Shown piece by piece: positions 1 to 9,147 of a stretch of 20,730 bases of DNA. Origin of the DNA: CAYMLL01 sp964390645 (GTDB lineage Bacteria; Planctomycetota; UBA8108); the NCBI GenBank assembly GCA_964390645.1, contig CAYMLL010000120.1:1-20730 (forward strand), written 5' to 3'. Every line of letters begins with the position of its first letter. Positions within the stretch are counted from its first letter, which is position 1. Both the position numbers and the translations under genes were made by a program. The notes beneath the pieces are model-generated. The model was not told the DNA's origin. It was given only the letters and a program-made list of their open reading frames with translations, and made no database searches.

Positions 1-3000
1 CGTACGCTCGTCGCTTTCTCGGCGGCTTCGAGAAGCCACGCGTCGAGAGCATCGGCGGGCTCTCGCCCGCGGTGTCGATCGAGCAGAAGACGATCCAGCG
101 AAGCCCGCGCTCGACCGTCGGCACGATCACCGAGATTCACGATCACCTGCGACTGCTCTACGCGCGGCTCGGTCAACCGCACTGCTCGTCCTGCGGCAAA
201 CCCGTCCGCTCACAGAGCGCGGTGCAGGTCGTCGACCAGCTTCTCGCGCGACACGAGGGATCGCGTGCCCTCTTCTGCGCGCCGGTGGTTCGCGACCGCA
301 GGGGCGAGTACCGGCTCGAGATCGAGGGGCTGCGCCGCGACGGCTACCGGCGTCTTCGCATCGACGGGGAGATTGTTCGCGTCGGCGACGAGGAGATCCG
401 CCTCGAGCGCCACCGGTCGCATACGATCGAGGTGATCTACGACCGCGTCGAGGTGGTGACGGAGCGCCGCGCTCGCCTGATCGAGGCGGTAGAGAAGTGC
501 TTCGCGCTGGCGGAGGAGACGGTCGATGTCGTCCTGGAGGACGCTGCCGGCAGGCCCACCGGGGAGCACCTTTTCTCCGGGCGCTTTGCCTGTGCGGACT
601 GCGGCGTCGATCTTCCCGAGCTCGCGCCCCGGCTGTTCTCGTTCAACTCTACTCACGGCATGTGTCTCGCGTGCAGCGGACTCGGCGTGCGTTCGCAGGT
701 AGACCCGCGAAGAGTCGTGCGTGATCCGAGCCGCCCTTTCCGTCGCGGTGGGCTGGCGATTTTTCGCGATGATGGGACACCCTGGCATCGCGAGGTCGAT
801 TCGCGGGTCGTCGGCGACATCGCGGATCGCTTCGGTTTCTCTCTCGACTCGAGCTGGGGTGATCTCGGCGCCGATGCGCGCGTCGCGCTTCTCGACGGTG
901 ACGGAGATCTCCCGGGGCTCATCGCGCACGTCGAGGAGCTGACCGGGGTCGCGCAGGGCGTTTTCGACGACCTCCACGCGGAGCTTCCGTGCGCCGACTG
1001 TGACGGCGCTCGCCTGTCGCCGCTGGCTCGCGCGGTGACCTTTCAGGGGCGCTCGCTTTCGGACATGGCGAGACAGCCGATCGATGAGCTGCTGGCGTGG
1101 TTCGAGGAGGTCGAGCTCGATCGGACCGATCGAACCGTCGGTGACCCGATCATCGGTGAGTTGCGCACGCGGCTCGGGTTCCTCGTCGACGTCGGTCTGT
1201 CCTACCTCACTCTGTCGCGCTCCGCGAACACGCTCGCGGGCGGCGAGGCTCAGCGCATCCGTCTGGCGAGTCAGGTGGGCGCCGGTCTGCAGGGTGTCGT
1301 CTTCGTCCTCGACGAGCCATCGATCGGGCTTCATTCTCGTGACAACCATCTGCTGTTGAGGACGCTCGAGTCGCTGCGGGACGTCGGCAACAGTGTCCTC
1401 GTCGTCGAGCACGATCGAGCGACGATGGAGACGGCCGACTGGATCGTCGACCTGGGCCCCGGCGCGGGCATCGCGGGAGGCGAGGTCGTCGCAGAGGGCG
1501 ATAGCGTGCGTTTGATGGCGGACGAGAACTCCGTCACCGGCGCTTTCCTCTCGGGACGCAGTGCGCTCGAACTTCCAGCTCGTCGGCGACCCGTGGATGG
1601 TCATAAGCTGACGGTCTTCGAGGCGGCGCACAACAACCTCCAGGGTCTCGACGTCGAGATCCCGCTCTCGGTACTGGTTGCCGTCACCGGTGTGTCGGGA
1701 TCCGGCAAGAGCTCGCTGATCAACCAGGTGCTGCGACCCGCATTGCTGCGCAAGCTCGGCCGCAGGGACGTCGATCCGGGCACGCATCGCAGTCTGCTCG
1801 GGTATCAGCACATCGACAAGCTGGTCGTTATCGACCAGAGCCCGATCGGCAAGAGTCCGCGATCGAATCCGGCCACCTACACGAAGGTCTTCGGTCCGAT
1901 CCGCGAGCTCTTTGCCCGTCTTCCCGATTCCCGTGCGCGTGGGTACTCCGCCGGGCGCTTCAGCTTCAACGTCGACGGCGGTCGCTGTATCGAGTGCAGG
2001 GGTGCGGGCGTACGTGTCGTCGACATGCAGTTCCTCGCACCGGTGGAGGTCACGTGCGAGGTTTGTGGCGGGCACCGGTACAACCGCCAGACGCTCGAGA
2101 TACTGTTTCGAGGCAAGAGCATCTACGAAATCCTCGAGCTCAGCATTTCCGAGGCGCTCGAGCTCTTTCAAGAGGTTCCGCGTGTCGTGCGTTCTCTGGA
2201 GGTGCTGGAGAAGGTCGGACTCGGCTATCTCGGGCTCGGTCAGGCGTCCACTACGCTGTCAGGAGGTGAGGCGCAGCGTTTGAAGCTCGCGTCCGAGCTG
2301 CAGAAGCGGGACACCGGGCGTACGATGTACATCCTGGACGAGCCGACCACGGGGCTGCACTTCGAGGACGTTCGAGTGCTGCTCGAAGCGCTCGACGAGC
2401 TGGTCGACCGTGGCAACTCCGTCATCGTCATCGAGCACAATCTCGACGTCGTCAATATGGCGGACTGGGTCATCGATCTCGGACCGGAGGGCGGCGATCG
2501 GGGCGGCCGTCTCGTCACAGCCGGCACGCCGGAGCAGGTCGCGGAGGTGGACGCGTCTCATACGGGTCGTGCGCTGCGCGAGGCGAGCAAGTGTACGGTC
2601 GCGCAGAGCGTGACGCCGGCCGATACGGCGCCGGCGGATCGAGGGCGGCGCGGGCCGACCATCGACGAGATTCGGGTCGAGGGCGCTACCGTTCACAACC
2701 TCCAGGGCGTCGACGTGTCGATTCCGCGTGATCGCATGACCGTGATCACCGGAGTCTCCGGATCGGGGAAGTCGTCCCTGGCGTTCGATACGCTCTTCGC
2801 GGAAGGGCAACGTCGCTACGTCGACTCTCTGTCGACCTACGCGCGCCAGTTCCTCGGCCGGCTCCGGTCGCCACCGGTCGAGCGCATCACGGGGCTTTGC
2901 CCCGCGATCGCCATCGACCAGAAGTCGGCGGGTGGTGGGCACCGCTCGACGGTCGCGACCATCACCGAGATCCACGACTACCTGCGCTTGCTCTTCGCGC

Positions 3001-5531
3001 ACATCGGGGTCCCGCACTGTCCTGCCTGCGCCGAACCGCTCGCCTGGGTGTCTCCGACTCGTCTCGCGGAGTGGGCTGCGCGTGAGCGGGACGGTCGCAG
3101 GCTCTGGGTACTCGCTCCGCTCGAGCTCGAGTCCACGGACGCCGAGGACGTCCGGGGGGAGATCGCCCGGCTGCTGAAGTCCGGCTGCACGCGCGTGATG
3201 GTCGACGGTTCCGAGATTCGTCTCGACGAGGAGGGGGACGCGCCGTTGCGTCGTTTTCTCGGCGCGCTTCGCGACGGGGATGACGGCCGTGAGCAGCCGT
3301 CGCGACGGGCGCGGCTGCTGAGTGTCGTCGATCGACTCGTCGTGGGCGAGCGAATGCAGTCGCGGCTGGCCGGGTCACTCGAGCAGGCCTTCGATCGTGG
3401 CGCGGGCGTCGTTGCGCTGTGCACCGACGAGGAAGGCACCCGGTTCTTCACACGCACGCCGTCCTGCCCGCACGGACATTTTAGCTTCGACGGCGAGCTG
3501 ACTCCACGCATGTTCTCGTTCAACAGCTTCGAGGGCGCGTGTGAACAGTGTCGCGGGACGGGCGTCGAGAAGCGCGTTGATCCCGAGCTCCTGGTGGTGC
3601 ATCCGAGCCATCCCGTTCCGGGCGCCTTCGACGCCGGCCTGCTGGCGTTTCTCGAGCAGGCGCGCCCCTCCGTTCTCAACATCCTGCGCGCTCTTCTCGC
3701 GTCCCGAGGCGTCGGCGTCGGCACGTGCTTCACGGATCTCGATCCGGCGGATCGGGAGGTCGTCCTTTACGGTGCGGGCGACGCCCGCGTTGCGGTGGAG
3801 CTCGCGAGCGGCCAGCACGAGGCTCGGTGGGAGGGCGTCATTCCGCTGCTCGAGGGCTGGGAGCGGGATCAGGATCCAGCCCTGCGGCGTCACGGTATGC
3901 AGAGGCTTTTTCACTCACGCACCTGCGATGGTTGCGAGGGGCATCGACTGCGGCCGGAGTTTCTCTCGGTGCGGGTCGGCGGGCTCCGTATTCATGAGAT
4001 CTTGCAGCGGACGATAGCCTCGGCGCGGGAGCACTTCAAGGTTCTCGAGCTCGATGACCGCCGGCGCGTGATCGCCGGTGACGCGCTGCGCGAAATCGAC
4101 AATCGCCTGCGGTTCCTCGTTGACGTCGGGGTTGGCTACCTGACTCTCGATCGCTCCGCCGGAACCCTGTCCGGCGGCGAGGCGCAGCGCATCCGGCTTG
4201 CATCACAGCTGGGCAATCGTCTCGTCGGAGTGCTCTATGTGCTCGACGAGCCGACCATCGGCCTGCACCCTCGTGACACTCGTCGGCTGCTGGCAAGTCT
4301 GGAGGAGCTCCGCGATCAGGGGAACACGATCGTTCTTGTCGAGCACGATGAGGAGACGATCCGGGCGGCAGACTGGCTCATCGACATGGGACCGGGGGCG
4401 GGAGCGAAGGGTGGCCGCGTCGTCGCCTGCGGCACGCCGACCGCTGTCGGCGAGACCCCCGAGTCGGTGACGGGGCGTTATCTTCGTGGCGACGACCGGG
4501 TCCGGGACGCCGCGAGGCGCCGTTCCGCGAGTGAGGCGTGGGTCCGGCTTCACGGTGTCCGCTGCCACAACATCGAAGACGTGGACGTGTGCTTCCCGCT
4601 GGGTCTTTTCACGGCGGTCACCGGAGTGTCCGGCTCGGGAAAGTCGAGCCTCGTGATGGACGTGCTCGCTCCGGCCCTCGAGGATCCCGGTGGTGCGATC
4701 GTCGCCGGTTTGTTACGTGCCGTCGAGGGCACGGAGAGTTTCTCGCGGCTCGTCGTCATCGACCAGAAGCCGGTGGGGCGCACGCCGAGGTCCGTGCCGG
4801 CGACCTACGCCGGCGTCTGGGATCCGGTGCGGGAGCTCTACGCGAGCTTGACGTTGTCGAGGACGCGTGGCTACAAGGCGGGGCGTTTCAGCTTCAACTC
4901 GCCCGAAGGCCGCTGCCTGTCGTGTGAGGGACAGGGGGCGCAGCAGGTCGAAATGCACTTCCTCTCGGACGTCTGGGTGCTTTGCGATACGTGCGGTGGC
5001 AGGCGTTTCGACGAGGCGACTCTCGAGGTGCGATTCAAGGGCAAGAACATCGCTGACGTGCTCGAGATGGATGTCGACGAGGGGGTGAGTTTCTTCGAGA
5101 ATCAGCCGCGGATTCAGCGCGTCCTGGAGACGTTGCAGTCCGTGGGGCTTGGCTACGTTCGGCTCGGTCAACCGGCGACGACGCTTTCCGGCGGCGAAGC
5201 ACAGCGAGTGAAGCTCGCGGCCGAGCTTGTCGACCGTCGCCGGGGAAGCACGGTCTACGTCCTCGACGAGCCGACGACGGGCCTCCATTTCGAGGACGTG
5301 AAGCGCCTCATCGATGTCTTGCAGCGACTCGTCGACCAGGGGCATACCGTGATCGTCATCGAACATCAGCTCGACGTCATCGCGGCGGCTGACAGGGTTC
5401 TCGACCTGGGCCCGGAAGCCGCAGCCGGCGGCGGCCGCATCGTCGCGGAAGGCACGCCCGAGGAGGTTGCGGCGTCAGCCGGCAGCTACACCGGCGAGTG
5501 CCTGCGGAAATGGATGGAGCGGACAAGGTAG
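1..5531 (+). CDS. uvrA: Tandem-duplicated excinuclease ABC subunit A (UvrA), 5' truncated by window edge
   Basis: DNA-damage recognition ATPase of UvrABC nucleotide excision repair. The reading frame is open from base 3 and already reads a UvrA core (YARRFLGGFEKP, then SIEQK), so roughly 75-80 N-terminal residues, including the first Walker A, lie upstream. About 1,840 residues are visible, twice the usual ~940, because two complete UvrA units are fused in frame. First unit: CxxC zinc pairs near 580-690, ABC signature LAGGEAQ near 1232, Walker A GVSGSGKSS near 1689, zinc pairs near 1985 and 2055, signature LSGGEAQ near 2257. Second unit: Walker A near 2751, signature LSGGEAQ near 4169, Walker A near 4624, zinc pairs near 4912 and 4985, signature near 5186. 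Double UvrAs are known from Chlamydiae and Planctomycetes. The two halves differ at key motifs (see findings). No stop interrupts the junction near 2600-2680. Confidence 0.97.
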   Translation, partial: YARRFLGGFEKPRVESIGGLSPAVSIEQKTIQRSPRSTVGTITEIHDHLRLLYARLGQPHCSSCGKPVRSQSAVQVVDQLLARHEGSRALFCAPVVRDRRGEYRLEIEGLRRDGYRRLRIDGEIVRVGDEEIRLERHRSHTIEVIYDRVEVVTERRARLIEAVEKCFALAEETVDVVLEDAAGRPTGEHLFSGRFACADCGVDLPELAPRLFSFNSTHGMCLACSGLGVRSQVDPRRVVRDPSRPFRRGGLAIFRDDGTPWHREVDSRVVGDIADRFGFSLDSSWGDLGADARVALLDGDGDLPGLIAHVEELTGVAQGVFDDLHAELPCADCDGARLSPLARAVTFQGRSLSDMARQPIDELLAWFEEVELDRTDRTVGDPIIGELRTRLGFLVDVGLSYLTLSRSANTLAGGEAQRIRLASQVGAGLQGVVFVLDEPSIGLHSRDNHLLLRTLESLRDVGNSVLVVEHDRATMETADWIVDLGPGAGIAGGEVVAEGDSVRLMADENSVTGAFLSGRSALELPARRRPVDGHKLTVFEAAHNNLQGLDVEIPLSVLVAVTGVSGSGKSSLINQVLRPALLRKLGRRDVDPGTHRSLLGYQHIDKLVVIDQSPIGKSPRSNPATYTKVFGPIRELFARLPDSRARGYSAGRFSFNVDGGRCIECRGAGVRVVDMQFLAPVEVTCEVCGGHRYNRQTLEILFRGKSIYEILELSISEALELFQEVPRVVRSLEVLEKVGLGYLGLGQASTTLSGGEAQRLKLASELQKRDTGRTMYILDEPTTGLHFEDVRVLLEALDELVDRGNSVIVIEHNLDVVNMADWVIDLGPEGGDRGGRLVTAGTPEQVAEVDASHTGRALREASKCTVAQSVTPADTAPADRGRRGPTIDEIRVEGATVHNLQGVDVSIPRDRMTVITGVSGSGKSSLAFDTLFAEGQRRYVDSLSTYARQFLGRLRSPPVERITGLCPAIAIDQKSAGGGHRSTVATITEIHDYLRLLFAHIGVPHCPACAEPLAWVSPTRLAEWAARERDGRRLWVLAPLELESTDAEDVRGEIARLLKSGCTRVMVDGSEIRLDEEGDAPLRRFLGALRDGDDGREQPSRRARLLSVVDRLVVGERMQSRLAGSLEQAFDRGAGVVALCTDEEGTRFFTRTPSCPHGHFSFDGELTPRMFSFNSFEGACEQCRGTGVEKRVDPELLVVHPSHPVPGAFDAGLLAFLEQARPSVLNILRALLASRGVGVGTCFTDLDPADREVVLYGAGDARVAVELASGQHEARWEGVIPLLEGWERDQDPALRRHGMQRLFHSRTCDGCEGHRLRPEFLSVRVGGLRIHEILQRTIASAREHFKVLELDDRRRVIAGDALREIDNRLRFLVDVGVGYLTLDRSAGTLSGGEAQRIRLASQLGNRLVGVLYVLDEPTIGLHPRDTRRLLASLEELRDQGNTIVLVEHDEETIRAADWLIDMGPGAGAKGGRVVACGTPTAVGETPESVTGRYLRGDDRVRDAARRRSASEAWVRLHGVRCHNIEDVDVCFPLGLFTAVTGVSGSGKSSLVMDVLAPALEDPGGAIVAGLLRAVEGTESFSRLVVIDQKPVGRTPRSVPATYAGVWDPVRELYASLTLSRTRGYKAGRFSFNSPEGRCLSCEGQGAQQVEMHFLSDVWVLCDTCGGRRFDEATLEVRFKGKNIADVLEMDVDEGVSFFENQPRIQRVLETLQSVGLGYVRLGQPATTLSGGEAQRVKLAAELVDRRRGSTVYVLDEPTTGLHFEDVKRLIDVLQRLVDQGHTVIVIEHQLDVIAAADRVLDLGPEAAAGGGRIVAEGTPEEVAASAGSYTGECLRKWMERTR

Positions 5532-5606
5532 AGGAAGCGAGAGCCCGTCGGTGAGCGTCGCGCCGTCCGCCGTCGTCGTGGGGGCGGTCGTCTCACGCGG
5601 TTCGTT

Positions 5607-5625
5607 GGCGCCGCGCCCGGTTTTT
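5607..5625 (+). terminator. Possible weak intrinsic terminator after uvrA
   Basis: A short GC-rich dyad (GGCGC C GCGCC, 5607-5617) is followed three bases later by a run of five T (5621-5625), the only such arrangement downstream of the uvrA stop. The loop is too tight for the full dyad to form, so the usable stem is short. Upstream GGGCGG (5582-5587) could pair with part of it instead. A weak candidate only. Confidence 0.25.
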
Positions 5626-5635
5626 GCCTGAACTC

Positions 5636-5652
5636 CGGCACGGGTCGTGCCG
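5636..5652. promoter_or_regulatory. Hairpin just upstream of the lipoprotein start
   Basis: CGGCACG GGT CGTGCCG is a perfect 7-base inverted repeat with a 3-base centre, ending 11 bases before the ATG at 5664. It lies where a ribosome binding site would be and no clear Shine-Dalgarno is visible there. It could be an operator or an RNA hairpin limiting translation. Function is inferred from position only. Confidence 0.35.
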
Positions 5653-5663
5653 ATATTCCCGGC

Positions 5664-6506
5664 ATGAGACGCTCTCTCGTGGCGCTTGTTGTTCCGGCGC
5701 TCTCTTCGTGCGCCAGCGTCGAGTCGGCGGGCAAGTTGCCGCTTCTGGACTCGCCGCTGGGACATACTCTCGAAGTGCTGTGGGATCGGCACGGCGGCGT
5801 TCGACAGTGGGGACGCTTCCGGGCGGTAGAGATGCGCTACGAGGGTGAGGGAGGTTGCGCGCGAGTGCTTTTTCCGCGGCTCCTGATCGCTCTCGACGAG
5901 CCGGATCACGTCTTCGTCGAGGAGGGCTATCTCGCAGCGAGGGGCTCGTCGACCCACTGGCGGCGCCATGATCTGCGAGACAAGGACAGCGGACTCGCTG
6001 ACGAGGAGGACTTCGCCCTGCGTTCCGTGCGTCGTCTCTTTCAGCTACCGTTCTTCCTTGCCGGGGAAGACTGGGGACTGCGGGCATGTATCGAGATCGG
6101 GTCGGACTCCGCTTCGTCGATGCGCGAGTTCGAGGCACAGCCGCGCGGCGAGCGTCTTCTCGGACCGTTCCTCGTGCCCGGTGACGAGCTCGGGTCGATC
6201 GCCGCGGGTACAGACCGACGACTCTCGCGCAGCTTCTATCTGAGCCGCCATCCTTTCGCCTCCGGGGGGCCCTACGAGGTCACTTTCGGGGACTACGAGA
6301 CCATCGGCGGTGTCGCGGTCGCGACCCGACGCGAGCACTTCTCGCGCGCGCCCGGCGAGTCCCTTCCTCCCTCGCATCCGTTCGAGCGTCCATCCCGGGC
6401 GAGCCGGACGCTCGTCTGGGTCGAGCGGCTCTCGTCTCTGCGTTTCCTCGACTCCGCCGAGCTTGCCGCCGAGCTCGAGAGTGACATCACCGCCGACCTT
6501 CCCTGA
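5664..6506 (+). CDS. Putative lipoprotein, possibly DUF6503/LolA-like
   Basis: A 280-residue exported protein of unknown function. The N-terminus (MRRSLVALVV...) is a short signal peptide ending in LSSC, a lipobox with the lipidated Cys at residue 16. The mature part begins with a His-Gly-Gly-xx-xx-Trp region (HGGVRQWGRF), followed by alternating strands (MRYEGEG, ARVLFPR, HVFVEEGYLAARG) and a late segment YEVTFGDYETIGGVAVATRREH. This order of a 'HGG..W' opening and a closing 'GG+..P/..R' strand is reminiscent of LolA-fold lipoproteins such as DUF6503, but the match is by eye and weak. No cysteine-rich or catalytic motif is evident. It sits 132 bases after uvrA on the same strand, likely as a separate unit. 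Confidence 0.75.
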   Translation: MRRSLVALVVPALSSCASVESAGKLPLLDSPLGHTLEVLWDRHGGVRQWGRFRAVEMRYEGEGGCARVLFPRLLIALDEPDHVFVEEGYLAARGSSTHWRRHDLRDKDSGLADEEDFALRSVRRLFQLPFFLAGEDWGLRACIEIGSDSASSMREFEAQPRGERLLGPFLVPGDELGSIAAGTDRRLSRSFYLSRHPFASGGPYEVTFGDYETIGGVAVATRREHFSRAPGESLPPSHPFERPSRASRTLVWVERLSSLRFLDSAELAAELESDITADLP

Positions 6507-6583
6507 GCGACACACTCCGCTGTTACCTGCATGGTTGGCGACCCGCTACATGTTGTGTTGTGGTGTTCGCTACGGGAGATTCA

Positions 6584-6612
6584 TTGGCGCTTTCAGGCAG
6601 CAGGGCTATGAT
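6584..6612 (+). promoter_or_regulatory. Sigma-70-like promoter for the aminotransferase
   Basis: TTGGCG (6584-6589), 17 bases, TATGAT (6607-6612): four of six and five of six consensus bases at the optimal spacing. It lies in the 261-base gap between the lipoprotein stop and the aminotransferase ATG. Transcription would start near 6619 and leave a leader of about 150 bases. Confidence 0.5.
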
Positions 6613-6651
6613 GTTCCGGCCGCTCCGTGTGGGATTGATGCGACGGGCGCA

Positions 6652-6682
6652 GTGAAGAGAAGTACATACACCGTGAAGAGAA
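6652..6682. repeat. Pair of GTGAAGAGAA direct repeats, 21-base period
   Basis: Identical 10-mers at 6652-6661 and 6673-6682, two helical turns apart, inside the leader of the aminotransferase gene and downstream of its candidate promoter. This is consistent with a regulator-binding pair, but no known operator is recognised. Confidence 0.4.
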
Positions 6683-6767
6683 CCGCGCGTGGGGTCATTT
6701 TGACACCGGCGTCGGGAGGAAGGTCACTCAGGGGAGCGTGAGCGAAAGCCGCGCCCGAGGAGGATCG

Positions 6768-7805
6768 ATGACGCGAGACGGCGTCCAGCGGCCTGCGGGT
6801 CCGCGTGTGTTCGTCAATATCCAGGGAGATTTGACGCCGGCGGAGGAGGCCCGCGTCAGCGCCATGGATCACGGATTCCTCTACGGGGATTCGGTGTACG
6901 AGACGGTGCGCACCTTTGGAGGGGAGCTGTTTCTGCTCGACCGGCACCTCGATCGTCTGCAACGGTCCCTCGACCGGGTTTTCCTGCCGCTTCCCGTGTC
7001 TCGCATGGAGCTCGAGAGAGAGGTTCACCGCACGGTTCGAGACGTTCCCTTTCCGGGCGAGATGATGGTGCGGATCGTCGTCTCTCGCGGCGTCGGACCC
7101 GTCGGCCTCGACGTCGAGCTTTGCCGCGAGCCGTGCTTCATGATCTACGCGATCGATCTTGCCGGTGCCATTCCGCCGCAATCCGATCCTACCTTCGAGG
7201 GTGACGGCGAGGGTCGAGTCGACGGCGTGCGTGTCGTCATCTCGAAGGTTCGGCGCAACAGTCCGCGGGCGCTCGACCCGAGCATCAAGAGCGGCAACTT
7301 CCTCAACAACATTCTCGCGTTCAAGGAGGCTCGCGACGCCGGCGCGCACGAGGCTCTCCTGTGTACGGCCGACGGCTACCTCGCCGAAGGCACGACTGCG
7401 AACGTCTTCGTCATCAGGAGCGGCTTGATCTGGACGCCGCGCAGCTGGGGAATTCTCGACGGGATCACGCGCGCAGTGCTCTTCGAGGAAGCGAACGCCG
7501 CCGGTATCCCGATCGGCGAGACGAACATCCCTCCCGAGGCTCTGTTCACCGCCGACGAGGTCTTCATCACCAGCTCGGTGAAGGGTGTCGTCCCCGTCGG
7601 CTGTGTCAACGACCGCAGTGTCGGTGAGGTCATGTTTGGAGGAATCGGCCAGCGAGGGCCCCTCACTCACGAGCTGCAACGACTCTACCTGGCGCGCATG
7701 GAGAAGGAGTGCGCGGCGAGCGCCGCGGCGCGCTCCGCCTCCGAGGGCGGTCCTTTCCTTTCCGGGGGGCCCGCGAAAGCCGCCGAGGTGTCGGGATCGA
7801 TTTGA
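6768..7805 (+). CDS. Class IV PLP-dependent aminotransferase (IlvE / D-amino-acid aminotransferase / PabC family)
   Basis: A fold-type IV PLP enzyme that transfers or eliminates amino groups. Seen in the sequence: the family opening DHGFLYGDSVYETVR (residues 34-48), the PLP Schiff-base lysine in SIKSGNFLNNILAFKEA (Lys174), the cofactor-contacting EGTTANVF segment (Glu207), GILDGITR, and the closing ADEVFITSSVKGVVPV. These match IlvE and D-amino-acid transaminase more than typical PabC, but they do not settle the substrate. The ATG at 6768 is preferred because AGGAGG lies just upstream (6758-6763); an in-frame GTG at 6738 would add 10 residues. The C-terminus carries about 35 extra low-complexity residues (Ala/Ser/Gly). 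The gene is monocistronic and converges on the next gene with only 15 bases between stops. Confidence 0.9.
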   Translation: MTRDGVQRPAGPRVFVNIQGDLTPAEEARVSAMDHGFLYGDSVYETVRTFGGELFLLDRHLDRLQRSLDRVFLPLPVSRMELEREVHRTVRDVPFPGEMMVRIVVSRGVGPVGLDVELCREPCFMIYAIDLAGAIPPQSDPTFEGDGEGRVDGVRVVISKVRRNSPRALDPSIKSGNFLNNILAFKEARDAGAHEALLCTADGYLAEGTTANVFVIRSGLIWTPRSWGILDGITRAVLFEEANAAGIPIGETNIPPEALFTADEVFITSSVKGVVPVGCVNDRSVGEVMFGGIGQRGPLTHELQRLYLARMEKECAASAAARSASEGGPFLSGGPAKAAEVSGSI

Positions 7806-7820
7806 GCCGAACGACGCCGA

Positions 7821-8987
7821 TCAGCTCTGCGGCCTGACCTCGCTGCGGTTGAGGTCCCGGAGCGTCGTTCGCAGCTGCTCGCGCAGGCGTCTCTGGGATG
7901 TTCCGTGCCTCGATGCGTGCGAGGGCGTCGAGTAGAAGCTCGCGTAGGCAAACAGGCAGTATCCCGGCGCACCGAGTTCGCGACTGATCTGCACCTGTCG
8001 CCGGAGGTCGTCGGGGTTGCGGTAGAGGTGGACTCCGAGACCCGGGATGAGGTGAGCTCTCGAGCTGCGGATCATGTCCAGGCGAGTGTTGCGCGAGAAG
8101 TCCTCGTGCTGGCGCTCGTAGTTCATCGGCAGGATCTCGTCGATCCACCCCTGGGCGAGCCAGGTGGGGGAGTCCTGGAAGAAGACGTCGCGTCCGCGGT
8201 CGAGGTCGCGGATGACAGCCGCCGAGATGCGGCAGTCCGCCCGCGCGCGCCGCACGCCCTCCTGGATGCGGTAGACCACCGTGTTGATCGCGCGCCTTCG
8301 GAAGGCGTCCCACTCTGCCGGTTTCTGTTGCGGCGCGCCGTGGTACATCTCGCGAAAGAGGCCGAGGGACTTGGCATCGTAGGGTACGGCGTGCTTGCGG
8401 GTCGGGTCGGGAAACACGAATCGAATGTAGTCGAGGTGCAGCCCGTCTACGGGGTAGCGCGTCACGATGTCGACGAGGACGCGGGTCACGTGGCGGCGGA
8501 CCGCGCTCGAGCAGGGATTGAGCGCCGAGTAGTGGCTGTCCAGCCGGTGGCGTATGCCGCTCTCGTCGAGGAGGAACCACTCGGGATGATGGTGCCAGAG
8601 GTGAGATCGGCTCCGCGGCGGCTTCTTTCCCTTCCAGCCGGCGAGCACGTTCACCCACGCGTGGAGCTCGATACCACGCCGGTGCGACTCCCGGATCGCC
8701 AGTGCCAGAGGGTCGAATCCGGGATCTCGGCCTCCCAGCTCCTCGCCCCAGGGCTCGAGAGTCGATCGGTAGAACGCGTCACTGCGACCACGGACCTGCA
8801 AGTAGATCCGGTTGAGGCCGAGCGCGGCGCAGTTCTCCACGATCGCGCGTACGTCTGACGCGGTGCGGAAGTCCCAGCGGGTCACCCAGATCGCGCGCAC
8901 CTCGCCGGCGCTCGTCGCCGGCTCCGCGTGGAGCGCGACGCTCAGCAGAACGAGGATCGTCAGGACGGTCGAGTGGGGCTTGCTCAT
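7821..8987 (-). CDS. Exported glycosyl-hydrolase-like 10 (GHL10, YngK/DUF187-type) protein
   Basis: A 388-residue secreted protein with a TIM-barrel GHL10 domain, a family thought to act on glycans in or around the cell wall; the substrate is unknown. A signal peptide spans about residues 1-27, with a likely cleavage after ATSA. Family motifs follow in order: EVRAIWVTRWDF (29-40), GLNRIYLQVRGRSDAFYRS (57-75), PWGEEL, GFDPLALAIRESHRRGIELHAWVNV (90-113), HPEWFL, YPVDGLHLDYIRF (178-190; Asp186 is the probable acidic catalytic residue) and ILPMNYERQ. GAGAGG precedes the ATG at moderate distance. The length fits the core domain without added carbohydrate-binding modules. It is transcribed divergently from the HEAT lipoprotein across a 160-base region. 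Confidence 0.88.
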   Translation of the reverse strand: MSKPHSTVLTILVLLSVALHAEPATSAGEVRAIWVTRWDFRTASDVRAIVENCAALGLNRIYLQVRGRSDAFYRSTLEPWGEELGGRDPGFDPLALAIRESHRRGIELHAWVNVLAGWKGKKPPRSRSHLWHHHPEWFLLDESGIRHRLDSHYSALNPCSSAVRRHVTRVLVDIVTRYPVDGLHLDYIRFVFPDPTRKHAVPYDAKSLGLFREMYHGAPQQKPAEWDAFRRRAINTVVYRIQEGVRRARADCRISAAVIRDLDRGRDVFFQDSPTWLAQGWIDEILPMNYERQHEDFSRNTRLDMIRSSRAHLIPGLGVHLYRNPDDLRRQVQISRELGAPGYCLFAYASFYSTPSHASRHGTSQRRLREQLRTTLRDLNRSEVRPQS

Positions 8988-9003
8988 GTTCGTGGTCCTC
9001 TCT

Positions 9004-9051
9004 CGAGCGCTCGAAACGGCTCAACCTGCCAGGATATCGGCCCCGGGGCCG
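9004..9051. promoter_or_regulatory. Two palindromes in the divergent intergenic region
   Basis: CGAGCGCTCG (9004-9013) and CGGCCCCGGGGCCG (9038-9051) are perfect palindromes of 10 and 14 bases, 34 bases apart start to start. They lie between the divergent GHL10 gene and the HEAT lipoprotein gene. They could be operators serving both directions. In GC-rich DNA such palindromes also arise by chance, and I could not place a convincing promoter next to them. Confidence 0.3.
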
Positions 9052-9147
9052 GGAAACTTGAGCTTCGCTTGACTTACAGTCACCAGCATGGGAGATGCAG
9101 ATGCTGGTGCGAACGGTCCGATTGTCTCTGCGGAAACCCGGCCAACC

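Noticed and set aside
210..2171. 653-residue open frame antisense to uvrA
   Set aside because: It lies opposite a clear UvrA, is Arg/Asp/Val-rich without any motif, and is the normal by-product of GC-rich codon use on the other strand.
2580..2680. UvrA as two adjacent genes rather than one
   Set aside because: The frame is uninterrupted across the junction and no ribosome binding site with a start codon precedes the second unit convincingly; double-length UvrA is known.
6549..6741. Short plus-strand frame between the lipoprotein and aminotransferase genes, ending in a GTGA overlap with the 6738 GTG
   Set aside because: No ribosome binding site, no recognisable protein features, and a good promoter lies inside it; the ATG at 6768 is the better aminotransferase start.
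9058..9080. TTGAGC ... TACAGT as a promoter for the HEAT lipoprotein
   Set aside because: The spacer is only 11 bases, too short for a sigma-70 promoter.
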